The notes beneath the pieces are model-generated. The model did no database searches. It was not told where the DNA came from and worked only from the letters and a program-made list of their open reading frames with translations. A stretch of 64,000 nucleotides of DNA from Phycisphaeraceae bacterium (lineage in GTDB: Bacteria; Planctomycetota; Phycisphaerae; Phycisphaerales; UBA1924). Made by a program: the position numbers and the translations under genes. Below are positions 18,582 through 28,460 of this stretch, piece by piece; position 1 is the stretch's first letter, and each line of letters starts with the position of its first letter. The stretch is taken from positions 558,001-622,000 of the forward strand of contig JACKHB010000002.1 in assembly GCA_020639195.1 (NCBI GenBank). Direction: 5' to 3'.

Positions 18582-19506
18582 ACAGCCATCGGCTCAGGCC
18601 CGCTTCCGGTGGCCCCCGGCCCCTGCGCCCGAAGCCGAAACGACGCAACCCGAGCCCGAGGCGGCCCCCGAGCCACGAGTCGGCGAATCCGTGGTGGATG
18701 CTGCCGCCTCGTTCTGGCTGGGACGGACCGCCCGATCATGGGCGGCTCGGGCCGCAGCCGCGGGCTGGGCGCCCGAGTCTCCCCTCTCGGCGTGCCCGCG
18801 CTGCGCCGTCTCCGTTGGCCCCTTCGAGGCCGACGCCGATGGCTGCCCAGCCTGCCGCGACAGACGCCTCCCCTGGGTCCGGGCGATCCGACTCGGCCCA
18901 TACGACGGGGTGCTGAAGGGGGCGATCCACGACCTGAAGTTCACGGCGTGGCGGCGCATCGGCTCTGAGCTGGGAGCCGCTCTGGGAACTCGCGTGGCCT
19001 CGGCCCTGGGCCGGAGCGAGGTCCCTCTCTCCAATCTGGTCGTTGTTCCGGTCCCCATGAGCCCGCGCCGGCGCCTGAGTCGCGGCATCGACCACACGAT
19101 CGTGCTCGCCCGATCTGTTCGTACTATAATAGGATGTCGGCTCGCTCCCGTTCTCCACCGTCGGCATCGCCCGGAGCAATGGATGGTGCCGTCCAGCCGG
19201 CGCGCGGCGAACGTTTCGGGCGCCTTCCGACAGCGCCGCCCCTTGCCGTCCGGGACCACCGGAGTGGTCCTTGTGGACGACATCTTGACAACCGGTGCAA
19301 CACTGCGAGCGTGCTGCCGAGCCCTTCGCCGAGCCGGCCGAGACGCGGGAGATGGGTCGCGCCCGCCTCCGATCTACATAGCAGTCTGCGCCGTCAGTGA
19401 GCCCCGAACACGCCGCGTGTGGGACGTTCCGGTACCGGACAGCCAGGGCGGGCCGGAACTGCCGACGAGCGGCTCCGGGGGGCGTTTTGTGGCGCGGAAC
19501 GATTGA
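18565..19506 (+). CDS. comF: ComF-family phosphoribosyltransferase-like protein
   Basis: ComF proteins have a phosphoribosyltransferase fold and are linked to DNA uptake and purine metabolism, but their exact reaction is unsettled. The 313-residue protein begins with a Pro/Glu-rich stretch of about 50 residues, then a zinc-type pair CPRC and CPAC. The core contains YDGVLKGAIHDLKF, VVVPVPMSPRRRLSRGI and the PRPP-binding loop VVLVDDILTTGAT. The C-terminus is a poorly conserved Gly/Ser tail. The start at 18565 lies inside the mcsB end; a downstream start is possible because the N-terminal extension is low complexity. No other competence gene is adjacent. Its stop codon overlaps the rRNA promoter. 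Confidence 0.88.
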   Translation: MIPPAEQPSAQARFRWPPAPAPEAETTQPEPEAAPEPRVGESVVDAAASFWLGRTARSWAARAAAAGWAPESPLSACPRCAVSVGPFEADADGCPACRDRRLPWVRAIRLGPYDGVLKGAIHDLKFTAWRRIGSELGAALGTRVASALGRSEVPLSNLVVVPVPMSPRRRLSRGIDHTIVLARSVRTIIGCRLAPVLHRRHRPEQWMVPSSRRAANVSGAFRQRRPLPSGTTGVVLVDDILTTGATLRACCRALRRAGRDAGDGSRPPPIYIAVCAVSEPRTRRVWDVPVPDSQGGPELPTSGSGGRFVARND

Positions 19507-19530
19507 CTCCCCCGCGCTGCGGAGTACTAT
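19503..19530 (+). promoter_or_regulatory. Probable rRNA promoter (rrs P1)
   Basis: TTGACT (19503-19508), 16 bases, then TACTAT (19525-19530). It lies about 400 bases before the 16S gene and overlaps the comF stop codon. A second, weaker site has a perfect TTGACA at 19607-19612 but only TATCGC at the -10 position. Strong hexamers of this kind are rare in this GC-rich window, which supports the call. Confidence 0.55.
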
Positions 19531-19929
19531 CCCCTTCGCCGTCAGATTTGGCGGACGGCAGGGAAACGGGCGTCGTTCGCGGCGATTCGGGACCTGCCAC
19601 TGATCCTTGACAAGTGAACAGTCGGGAGTATCGCGAGGATGTGCGGTGTCGTCACCGGCCACGAGCCGGGCCCACGAGCGGGCGCGACGATGCCGAAAAA
19701 CACTGCTCGACGGACCGATCACAGCGGTCCGTGGGCTGGCATTCTCGTGAAGCTGTCCGTTCCTTCTGCCTGAAGGGACGGACGTGCCCTCAAATGTCAG
19801 CTTTGCCGTCGGGCTAGCCCCCCGACGGGGCCCGCGAACCCCGCGGGCCAGACCGGCCCCGTCCGATGGACGGGGTTTCCGGGATCACATATCGAAGAGA
19901 TCCGGGGCGACCCGGTGATCAGAGAACTT
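19531..19929 (+). other. Structured rRNA leader
   Basis: No gene is seen in these 399 bases. Four hairpins follow one another: a 7-bp stem around 19710-19732; a 12-bp stem at 19755-19783 with loop TGCCT and one G-U pair; an 8-bp stem at 19829-19849; and an 8-bp stem with loop GAT at 19857-19875 followed by TTT. They could be processing or antitermination structures of the pre-16S transcript. No tRNA fold and no clear boxA were recognised. Confidence 0.5.
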
Positions 19930-21417
<1,488 letters not shown>

Positions 21418-21567
21418 GATTTCCTTAGACCTGGCCCAGCGCGCCATGTGCGCAACGGGACGCAGAGAGATCTGCACCAGGACCGTGGGCACACCCTCGC
21501 CCGCTCAACCCGAGCGGACATCCCGTCGGCAACGACGGGACAAGATCTCCCGACTGTCAACTTCTGC

Positions 21568-21603
21568 AGGGCCCACCCTCACCGGTGGGCCCTGTCTTTT
21601 TTG
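21568..21603 (+). terminator. Intrinsic terminator of the 16S transcript
   Basis: A perfect 10-bp stem (AGGGCCCACC with GGTGGGCCCT, loop CTCACC) is followed by GTCTTTTTT. Between the rRNA end and this site there is also an 8-bp GCAA-tetraloop hairpin (21521-21540) and a small stem at 21412-21428, probably processing structures. It shows that this rRNA unit contains only 16S. Confidence 0.92.
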
Positions 21604-21690
21604 TCCTCCCCGCGTGAGCAACCCCACGTCCCTCTCGTTCCAGTCCCGGGCGGCACACCGTCGCCCGGACACGAACAAGGGAGACAGGCC

Positions 21691-22899
21691 ATGACACGCA
21701 TCCTCGCCGCCACCGTCCTGACCGCCGTCGTCGGCTCCGCTTCGGCCCAGACCGTCTGGGTCGACTTCGGGGGCACCGGCGGCGCCGCCACGACGCCCCA
21801 GGGCGCCATCACCCCGCTGACCGCAGGCTTCTACCCCGGCCTGGGCGCCGGCCAGACCGCCGCGCTCCGCCAGTCCGTGTTTACCAACCTCGTCAACAAG
21901 TACGCGGGCTGGGGCCTGAACTTCGTGCAGGCCAACCCCGGCGGCGCGTTCCATCACCTCGTCATCGGCGACACCGGCACCAACGAGCAGGGAGCGCTGG
22001 GCATCGCCGACGAGATCGACTTCCGCAACAAGCGGGCCGCCAACACCGTGAGCATCGTCGGCCGCCAGCACAATCCCCCCGTCAACCCCGTCTACACCCT
22101 CCCCCAGGTCGCCAACATGCTCGCCACAACCGCCGCCCACGAACTCGGCCACGTTCTGGGCCTCAACCACAACGACGTGGTCAGCACGTTCGTCGGCGCT
22201 GGCGGCGGCGGCGCCGGTCAGGCCGCGGTCCAGGCAAACGAGGTCATGACCGCCGTTCGGACCTTCAACGGCGCCAATGAATTCGGTTGGAAGACCTTCG
22301 GCGCGTACAGCCAGCAGAAGCTCCACATCTCCACCGCCGGCATCAATGTCCAGGACGAGACAGGTGCCGCGGGATTCGTGCTGCCCGCCGCGGCGGACCC
22401 CGCTCGGGCCGGCGATGCGGGAGGAACCGTCGCCACGGGAACGCCCTTGGCTTTCGATGCGTTCCGGCGCACGACGGTCCTCGGAACGCTCAACAACGAC
22501 GTGGACGTCTTCACCTTCAACGCCGCGGCCGGCACGCGGGTCACCGTCGAAGCCTTCAGCCAGATCCTCACCGACACCGACGGTGCCGGCCCGCTCCTGG
22601 GCCGAATCGCCAACGCCATTAACCCGGTCATCTCCATCCTCAACGGCGCGGGCGCGGTCATCCAGGCCCAGCAGTACAGCCCCGCGACCAACTTCGACGG
22701 CAACTTCGCCGGCGACTTCGGTTCCGACGCGATGATCTTCCAGTTCGCCATCCCCGCCGCCGGCCAGTACGCCGTGCAAGTCGCCGGCGGGGCCGACTCG
22801 GTCGGACAGTATGAGCTTCTCGTCCTGGTTCCGGCGCCCGGCTCGCTGGCCCTGGCCGGCCTCGGCGGAGTGCTCGCCATTCGCCGCCGCCGCGCGTAG
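21691..22899 (+). CDS. Secreted metzincin-type metalloprotease with C-terminal sorting tail
   Basis: This is a 402-residue exported protein. The ATG at 21691 has GGGAG upstream and gives a clear signal peptide ending SASAQT (about residues 13-20). The zinc motif HELGHVLGLNH starts at residue 150 and matches the metzincin pattern HExxHxxGxxH, so a protease of the matrixin/reprolysin superfamily is likely. Residues about 230-375 look like a PPC-type beta domain (DVFTFNAAAGTRVTVEAFSQ). The C-terminus, VPAPGSLALAGLGGVLAIRR followed by RRA, is a planctomycete variant of the PEP-CTERM sorting signal: motif, hydrophobic helix, basic end. A strong terminator follows. Substrate unknown. Confidence 0.88.
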   Translation: MTRILAATVLTAVVGSASAQTVWVDFGGTGGAATTPQGAITPLTAGFYPGLGAGQTAALRQSVFTNLVNKYAGWGLNFVQANPGGAFHHLVIGDTGTNEQGALGIADEIDFRNKRAANTVSIVGRQHNPPVNPVYTLPQVANMLATTAAHELGHVLGLNHNDVVSTFVGAGGGGAGQAAVQANEVMTAVRTFNGANEFGWKTFGAYSQQKLHISTAGINVQDETGAAGFVLPAAADPARAGDAGGTVATGTPLAFDAFRRTTVLGTLNNDVDVFTFNAAAGTRVTVEAFSQILTDTDGAGPLLGRIANAINPVISILNGAGAVIQAQQYSPATNFDGNFAGDFGSDAMIFQFAIPAAGQYAVQVAGGADSVGQYELLVLVPAPGSLALAGLGGVLAIRRRRA

Positions 22900-22922
22900 C
22901 CCCGAATCCCGCTCACGTGCTC

Positions 22923-22959
22923 CGGCGGGTCGTCGCGTCTCGCGACGGCTCGCCGTTTT
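22923..22959 (+). terminator. Intrinsic terminator of the metzincin gene
   Basis: A stem of about 15 bp with two G-U pairs (left arm 22923-22937, loop TCT, right arm 22941-22955) is followed by TTTT. It lies just beyond the metzincin stop and before the convergent end of the PqqB-like gene. Confidence 0.85.
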
Positions 22960-22967
22960 CTCGATAC

Positions 22968-23951
22968 CTACAGCGGAATCTCGAGCCCCTCGACCGCGAT
23001 CTCGAATCCGGCGGCCTCGGTCCTCTCTCGCTGGATCGATCGCGGCTCGAGCAGCGGGTTGCTGTGGTTCATGTGCGTCAGGATCACCCGCAACTCGCCC
23101 CTCTCAACCCTCTCTCGCAGCAGTTCCATTGTGTCGATGACCAGCGGATGCCCGATCGCCGTCAGGTCACGCCCGGGCAATTCCTCGCCGTCAAAGAACG
23201 TCGCATCGAGGATCGCCACCTCGCAACTCGACAGCAACTCAAGCGCCCGCGCTTCCCATCGATGCCACGGGTCGCAATCGGGAAGGTACAGGACACGCTG
23301 GGTGGGTCCACGGATCAGCACGGCGACCGTGTCCGACAACTCATCGCGATGCGGCACGCCGACCGGCGTCCAGGCGACGCCCCCCACCGCCGCCGTCTCG
23401 ACTCCGGGTGCGATCTCCTCGATCGAGATCTCCTCGCGCCGCACCAGCTCCGACCACGGCGCGTTGCCCCGCAGGAATGCCGCCATCCTCTGCGTCGCGC
23501 TCACCGGCAGGCCGGACGTGTGCATCACCTCGAACCCGAACTGCGCAAGACCGAGGTAGTGCCCGATGTGCGCATGCGTGAGGATCACCCCGTCGATCGG
23601 TGCGCGATCAACGCCCCGACCGCTGCCACCACGGACATCTCGCAGCAGCCGCAACTGACGACCCACATCCGGCGTGGCGTCGATCAGCACGACCCGATCA
23701 CGCCCATCCACCGGAACCAGCAGCGCACAACTCGCCACGTACCGCGCTGGCCACCGACCCGCCGCGGCGGCCTCGCACCGCACACACGAGCACCCCGCGT
23801 GCGGAAGACCCCCATCCTGCACGCTGCCCAGGATCCGCAGGCGCGGTCCCTCGATCGGCTCGGCCGCGCGGCACGCGCCGAGCACGACCCCTAGCACCAC
23901 GAGCCACAGCATCGAAACGACCCGCGACGATCTGGCCGCGCCGGTGCTCAT
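22968..23951 (-). CDS. PqqB-like metallo-beta-lactamase-fold lipoprotein
   Basis: The 327-residue protein has a lipoprotein signal (MLWLVVLGVVLGAC, with Cys at the lipobox), so it should be anchored in the envelope, unlike cytoplasmic PqqB. After it, ILGSVQDGGLPHAGCSCVRC matches the N-terminal Cys-rich region of PqqB-like proteins, followed by the fold motif THAHIGHYLGL, where the usual Asp of HxHxDH is Gly, then later D and H motifs (LPDCDPWH, ILDATFFDGEE, LTHMNHSNPL). No other PQQ synthesis gene is in the window, so a role in PQQ synthesis should not be assumed. Its ATG overlaps the phoU stop by 4 bases. Confidence 0.78.
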   Translation of the reverse strand: MSTGAARSSRVVSMLWLVVLGVVLGACRAAEPIEGPRLRILGSVQDGGLPHAGCSCVRCEAAAAGRWPARYVASCALLVPVDGRDRVVLIDATPDVGRQLRLLRDVRGGSGRGVDRAPIDGVILTHAHIGHYLGLAQFGFEVMHTSGLPVSATQRMAAFLRGNAPWSELVRREEISIEEIAPGVETAAVGGVAWTPVGVPHRDELSDTVAVLIRGPTQRVLYLPDCDPWHRWEARALELLSSCEVAILDATFFDGEELPGRDLTAIGHPLVIDTMELLRERVERGELRVILTHMNHSNPLLEPRSIQRERTEAAGFEIAVEGLEIPL

Positions 23952-24622
23952 TGCGTCGGGCGAATGGGTCGCCGTTTCGCGTGCCGGATGATGCGCCCCG
24001 TCACGAGGAACACAAGGTCCTCGGCGATCGAGGTCATCAAGTCTCCGACCCGCTCCAGCTCCCGCCCGATCCGGTAGATGTGCAGGCCGTTGACCACGCA
24101 GTCGGGATCGTCGCGGATCATCGCGGCGGTCTCCTGGAAGAGCTGCCGATCCAGGTCGTCCACGATCTCGTCGGTCGAAACCAGCGACTGCGCCGATTGC
24201 ACGTCCTCGTTGAGCACCGCGCGCATCGTCACGTGGCACATCACCGGCACACGATCCGACAGCTCCAGCAGCGATGCCGGCCACACCGGCGGCCGTTCTC
24301 CATCCATGCGCGTGAGGATCTTGGCGATGGATGAGGCGTGGTCGGCGACGCGCTCCACCGCGCCGTTGGCGCGAAGAATGAACGCCAGCATGCGGAAGTC
24401 GGCCGCAACCGGCTGCTCGAGCGTCATCAGCCGATAGGCCTCCTGCTCGATCTCCACCTCTTCGAGGTCCACCTCGTCGTCCACGCGGCGCACCTCGCCC
24501 GCCGCTTCTCGATCCCATCCTCGCAGCGCATTGAGCGATCTCTCGAGCATCTCGATGGCAAGCCCCGCTTCGCGGATGAGGCGTCGCTTGAGCTGGACCA
24601 GGCGCCGTTCGAACAGGGTCAT
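23948..24622 (-). CDS. phoU: Phosphate signalling / transport regulator PhoU
   Basis: PhoU is a cytoplasmic helical protein that ties the Pst phosphate transporter to the PhoR-PhoB two-component system. The 224-residue protein is all-helical with two related PhoU repeats. Each has the metal-binding E(D)xxxD pattern, visible in RRVDDEVDLEEVEIEQEAYR and STDEIVDDLDRQLFQE, followed by IGRELERVGDLMTSIAEDLV. Length and pattern fit the family. No pst or phoBR genes are adjacent; it sits between mfd and the PqqB-like gene, 49 bases after mfd. Confidence 0.92.
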   Translation of the reverse strand: MTLFERRLVQLKRRLIREAGLAIEMLERSLNALRGWDREAAGEVRRVDDEVDLEEVEIEQEAYRLMTLEQPVAADFRMLAFILRANGAVERVADHASSIAKILTRMDGERPPVWPASLLELSDRVPVMCHVTMRAVLNEDVQSAQSLVSTDEIVDDLDRQLFQETAAMIRDDPDCVVNGLHIYRIGRELERVGDLMTSIAEDLVFLVTGRIIRHAKRRPIRPTQ

Positions 24623-24671
24623 GCCGTGTGCCTGAAGGGAGCGGAATCAACCAGTATCGTACACGGACCGA

Positions 24672-27600
24672 TCATCGCTCCACTCTTTGCGCATTCTTGC
24701 GCGAAGGCTTCCGATTGGTCTCACGCTCCGACGCCTGGCCGGTCGGCCGTTCCCCGCCGAAGCGCGCCCGCAGCACCCGAAGCAGCGTCGCCGGCTCCAG
24801 GTAGCTCGCCGGCGGACGCCAGAACACCTCGTGCGTGTCGTCGTTCTTCTCCGGCGCAAGCACTCGGACCGTCCCGGAAGCGCCCTCGAGAGTCCGCCGC
24901 ACGTCCTCAGGCCTTCGCGCCCGGAACACCAGGTCCTGATCGCGCAGCACCAGCGACCGCACGCCCGCCGACGCCAGCCCGATCCGAACCTCCGCCAGCG
25001 CCAGCATCGTGACCACGCCGGCAGGCGGCGAACCGTACGCCGCGCCCAGGTCGCGCTCGACAGTGCTCACCGACTCGAACGAGTCCGCCGTGGCGATCCG
25101 ACGGTACGCCTCAAGGCGACGCCGATCGCTGGGGATGTACGCCCGTGGGATGGTCCCGCTGACCGCGACCTCAACGCTCGTGGCGCTCTGCGCGGGCGGG
25201 GGCCGCTCGTTCCTGAGATCCGTCACCGCGCCGTCCAGCAGGCGGCAATACATGTCGTACCCGACGGCCGCGATGTGCCCCGACTGCTCGGCCCCGAGCA
25301 GGTTGCCCGCGCCGCGGATCTCGAGGTCGCGCATCGCGATGCGGAACCCCGCGCCCAGCATGCTGAACTGCTCGATCGCCTGCAGCCGACGCTTGGCCAC
25401 CTCGCTGAGCGTGCGATCGTCCGGCAGCAGCAGGTAGCAGTACGCTCGGTGCTTCGAGCGACCCACGCGCCCGCGAAGCTGGTGCAGGTCGGCCAGGCCG
25501 AAGCGGTCCGCATCGGTGATGAACATCGTGTTCGCCGAGGGAATATCGATCCCCGACTCGATGATCGTCGTCGCCACCAGCACGTCGGCCTCGCGACGAA
25601 GAAACGCCAGCATGACGTCCTCGAGCTCGTGCGCCGGCATCTGCCCATGCCCGACCACGATCCGCGCCTCCGGCGCGAGCCGCCGCACCTCGTCCGCCAC
25701 TCGACGGATGCTGCGAACCCTGTTGTGCACGTAGAACACCTGGCCGTCACGCGCCAGCTCCCGCGCGATCGCCCGCGCGATCCGGCGGTCGTTGTGGGGA
25801 AGCACCTCCGTCACCACGCTCCGTCGATCCGAGGGCGCGGTGGTCAGGCTCGAGATATCGCGCAGCCCGAGCATCGCCATGTGCAGCGTTCGCGGGATCG
25901 GCGTCGCCGAGAGCGTCAGCACGTCCACCGTCATCCGCAGGCGCAGCAGGCTCTCCTTGTGCTCAACGCCAAATCGCTGCTCCTCATCCACCACGACCAG
26001 GCCGAGGTTCTTGAACGCCACGTCCCCGCTCAGCAGCCGATGCGTGCCGATCAGCACGTCCACGCGACCCGCGCCAAGGTCCGACAGCACGGCCCTGGCC
26101 TGGGCGTCGGTCTTGAACCGCGTCAGCGATTCGACCCGCACCGGGTATCCCGCGAAGCGCTCCCCGAAGCTGCGCTCGTGCTGGACCGCCAGCAGCGTCG
26201 TGGGAACGAGCACGGCGACCTGTCGCCCCGCCTCGACCGCCTTGAACGCCGCCCGGATGGCGAGCTCGGTCTTGCCGAATCCCACGTCGCCGCAGATCAG
26301 CCGATCCATCGGGCGGGGCGCGCTCATGTCGCGCTTGATCTCCGCCAACGCCGCCAGCTGGTCCTCGGTCTCCTCGTACGGAAAGTCGTCCTCGAACTCG
26401 CGCATCAGCGCCGAGTCTTCCGGATACGACACACCCGGCATCGACTCCCTGGCCGCGCGAACCCGCAGCAACTCCGCCGCGAGATCGCGCACGCTCTCGG
26501 CCACGCGCGCCTTCTGGTTCTTCCAGCGCGCCCCGCCGAGGGTCGAGAGCGGCGGCTTGCCCTTGAATCCGCCGATGTACCGCTGGACCAGGTCGATCCG
26601 TGTCGCCGGCACGTGCAGGCGGCTGCCGCCGTCGAACTCGAGCGTCAGATATTCCTCCGGCTCGGCGTGCTTTGAGTGAGGCCGGCCGGGCAGCGGCCTG
26701 GGCCGGATCATCTCCAGCCCGACGAACCGGGCGATGCCGTGGTCCGCGTGCACGACGTAGTCGCCGATATCGAAGCCCAGGAACACGTCCGTGGACTTCG
26801 CATGCCCGAGCCTCGCCGTCCGGCGTCTGGGCTCAAAGCGGTGGAGCAACTCGTGGTACGGCGCCACGCGAAGCGCGCCTCCGGTCGTGTCCAGCTCGAA
26901 TCCGCGATGGACGTACGCGTCCACGATCTCCGGGCCTGCGCTCCCGGGAGCATGCTCGGCGATCAACTCGGTCAGACGCGCTCGCTCCGCCGCTCCCTGG
27001 CACGTGAAGACCAGCCGAGTCGCCCCGTCGCCCGAGCGCAGCTCGCCGATCGCCTCCCCGACATCCCGAGGCAGGTCGCGAAGGCCCCGCAGCGGCAGGT
27101 CCACTCGCTCCGCGGCTCCCGCGACGAATCGGCCGATCTCAACCACGGCGTGTGCCCGCTGCTGGATCGCCGCCAGCACCGCCGGTGGTCCGAAGATGCC
27201 GTGCCCGTCCAGCACACGCTCGAAGTAGCCGCGCCCCTGCTCGACGATCTCCATCGGCTCGTCGAGCACCGCGACCAGCCCGCTCGGAAGCACGTCGAGG
27301 AAGCTGACGCCTCCGACGACCCTGGCCGCGCGATCCGCCGCGGCGATCAGTTCACACCGATCCAGCGCACGATCGGACCCCATCGTCGCGATGTCGATCT
27401 CGCGGATGGTCTCCACGTCATCGCCGAAGAAGTCCAGCCGGACCGGACCATCGCTCCCGGGCGAGAACACGTCCACGATCCCGCCGCGGACCGCGAAGTC
27501 TCCCGGCTCATCGACCGCTTCCACTCGCTTGTACCCGGCCCGGTCGAGCCAGTCGAGCAGCTCGCCCGGAGGCAGACGCTGTCCCCGCTCGATCGTTCGC

Positions 27601-28038
27601 GCCAGGTCGTCGAGGCGATCCGGCGAAATGCACTGGCTGCATGAGCGCATGGACGCTGGCGATCACGACGCTCGCGGCCTTGCCATCGAGCCCGCGCGCA
27701 CGCCGCACGGCGCCCACCCGCTCGCCCACGAGGTCCGCGCTGGCGCCCGTTTCGCCCGGCAGCGCCTCGATCGCCGGGAGCCGGACCACGGGCACACCGA
27801 GCGACGCCAGCGTGTCGTGCGCGTGATCGGCGTCATCCACGTGCGCCACGACGTGCAGCACCGGGCGCGACATCCACGCCGAGGCGATGGCGCTCAGCAG
27901 GCAGGCGGACGATCCTCCCGACCCCGCGATGGCGAGGTTGCCCCCCGCGCGCAGCCGACCCTCGACGGCCCGCAGGGCCGGCGCGTCGAGCATCGCGTCG
28001 CGCAGCATGTCGTAGGCCCCGGCCACGGAGCTCTCCAA
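24672..28038 (-). pseudogene. mfd: Transcription-repair coupling factor Mfd, interrupted by a one-base frameshift
   Basis: Mfd removes RNA polymerase stalled at DNA lesions and recruits UvrA. Two adjacent frames together make a protein of about 1,121 residues, normal for Mfd. The N-terminal part (28038 to about 27631, TTG start) ends ASVHALMQPV. The rest (27629-24672) begins ISPDRLDDLARTIERGQ. Removing one base near 27630 joins them to the expected QPVISPDRL. The second part contains the RNA polymerase-interaction domain, helicase motifs (ICGDVGFGKTELAIRAAFKA, VVDEEQRFG, LSATPIPRTLHMA), and the C-terminal D7 region. No homopolymer lies at the junction. It may be a sequencing or assembly error, a true mutation, or recoding; all other parts look functional. 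Confidence 0.88.
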
Positions 28039-28124
28039 TGCGCATGCGCGAGCCCGGGCCCGCGCGGCCCTCCCGCACGCCCCCTGCCCGCCCGCTCTTG
28101 AGATCGGACGATCGTAGCGATCGG

Positions 28125-28460
28125 CTATCGATCCACACTGGCGAACGGCACGATGCGGGCGACGGTGCGCTCGCCGATGCCCTCGACCCGTGCCAGATCC
28201 TCAACGCGCTCGAACGGCCCGTTCTCGGCACGATCGCGAGCGATGCGCTCGGCGAGCACCGGCCCGATCTCCGGCAGCAGCTGCAACTCCGCCACGCTCG
28301 CCGTGTTCAGGCTGATCCGGCGGGCTGGATCGATCTCCGCGGCACGCTCGCGGGCGCGCCACGCCCCGATCGACCAGATCATGCCGCCGATCGACGCGAC
28401 ACCCAGCACGGCCACCGCGCTCCATTTCGCGGGGCCGGTCGTCCAGTCGCGGCGGGTCAA
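28125..28460 (-). CDS. Membrane-anchored helix-hairpin-helix protein (ComEA-like)
   Basis: This is a 111-residue protein with one N-terminal membrane segment (about residues 12-30; AVAVLGVASIGGMIWSIGAW) and a C-terminal helix-hairpin-helix pair of the ComEA/DNA-binding type: SLNTASVAELQLLPEIGPVL then FERVEDLARVEGIGERTVAR. ComEA proteins bind incoming DNA at the membrane, but short HhH proteins of this kind have varied roles. The start is a TTG at 28460 that overlaps the upstream stop (TTGA), as at other junctions here. It lies between the GH10-like gene and mfd. Confidence 0.8.
   Translation of the reverse strand: MTRRDWTTGPAKWSAVAVLGVASIGGMIWSIGAWRARERAAEIDPARRISLNTASVAELQLLPEIGPVLAERIARDRAENGPFERVEDLARVEGIGERTVARIVPFASVDR

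Noticed and set aside
19102..19130. Perfect TATAAT at 19125-19130 inside comF as an upstream rRNA promoter
   Set aside because: The -35 position (GTGCTC) is poor and the site is 800 bases from 16S; a better promoter lies at 19503-19530.
24687..26675. Plus-strand ORF of 662 codons opposite mfd
   Set aside because: Shadow; the mfd frame has helicase motifs.
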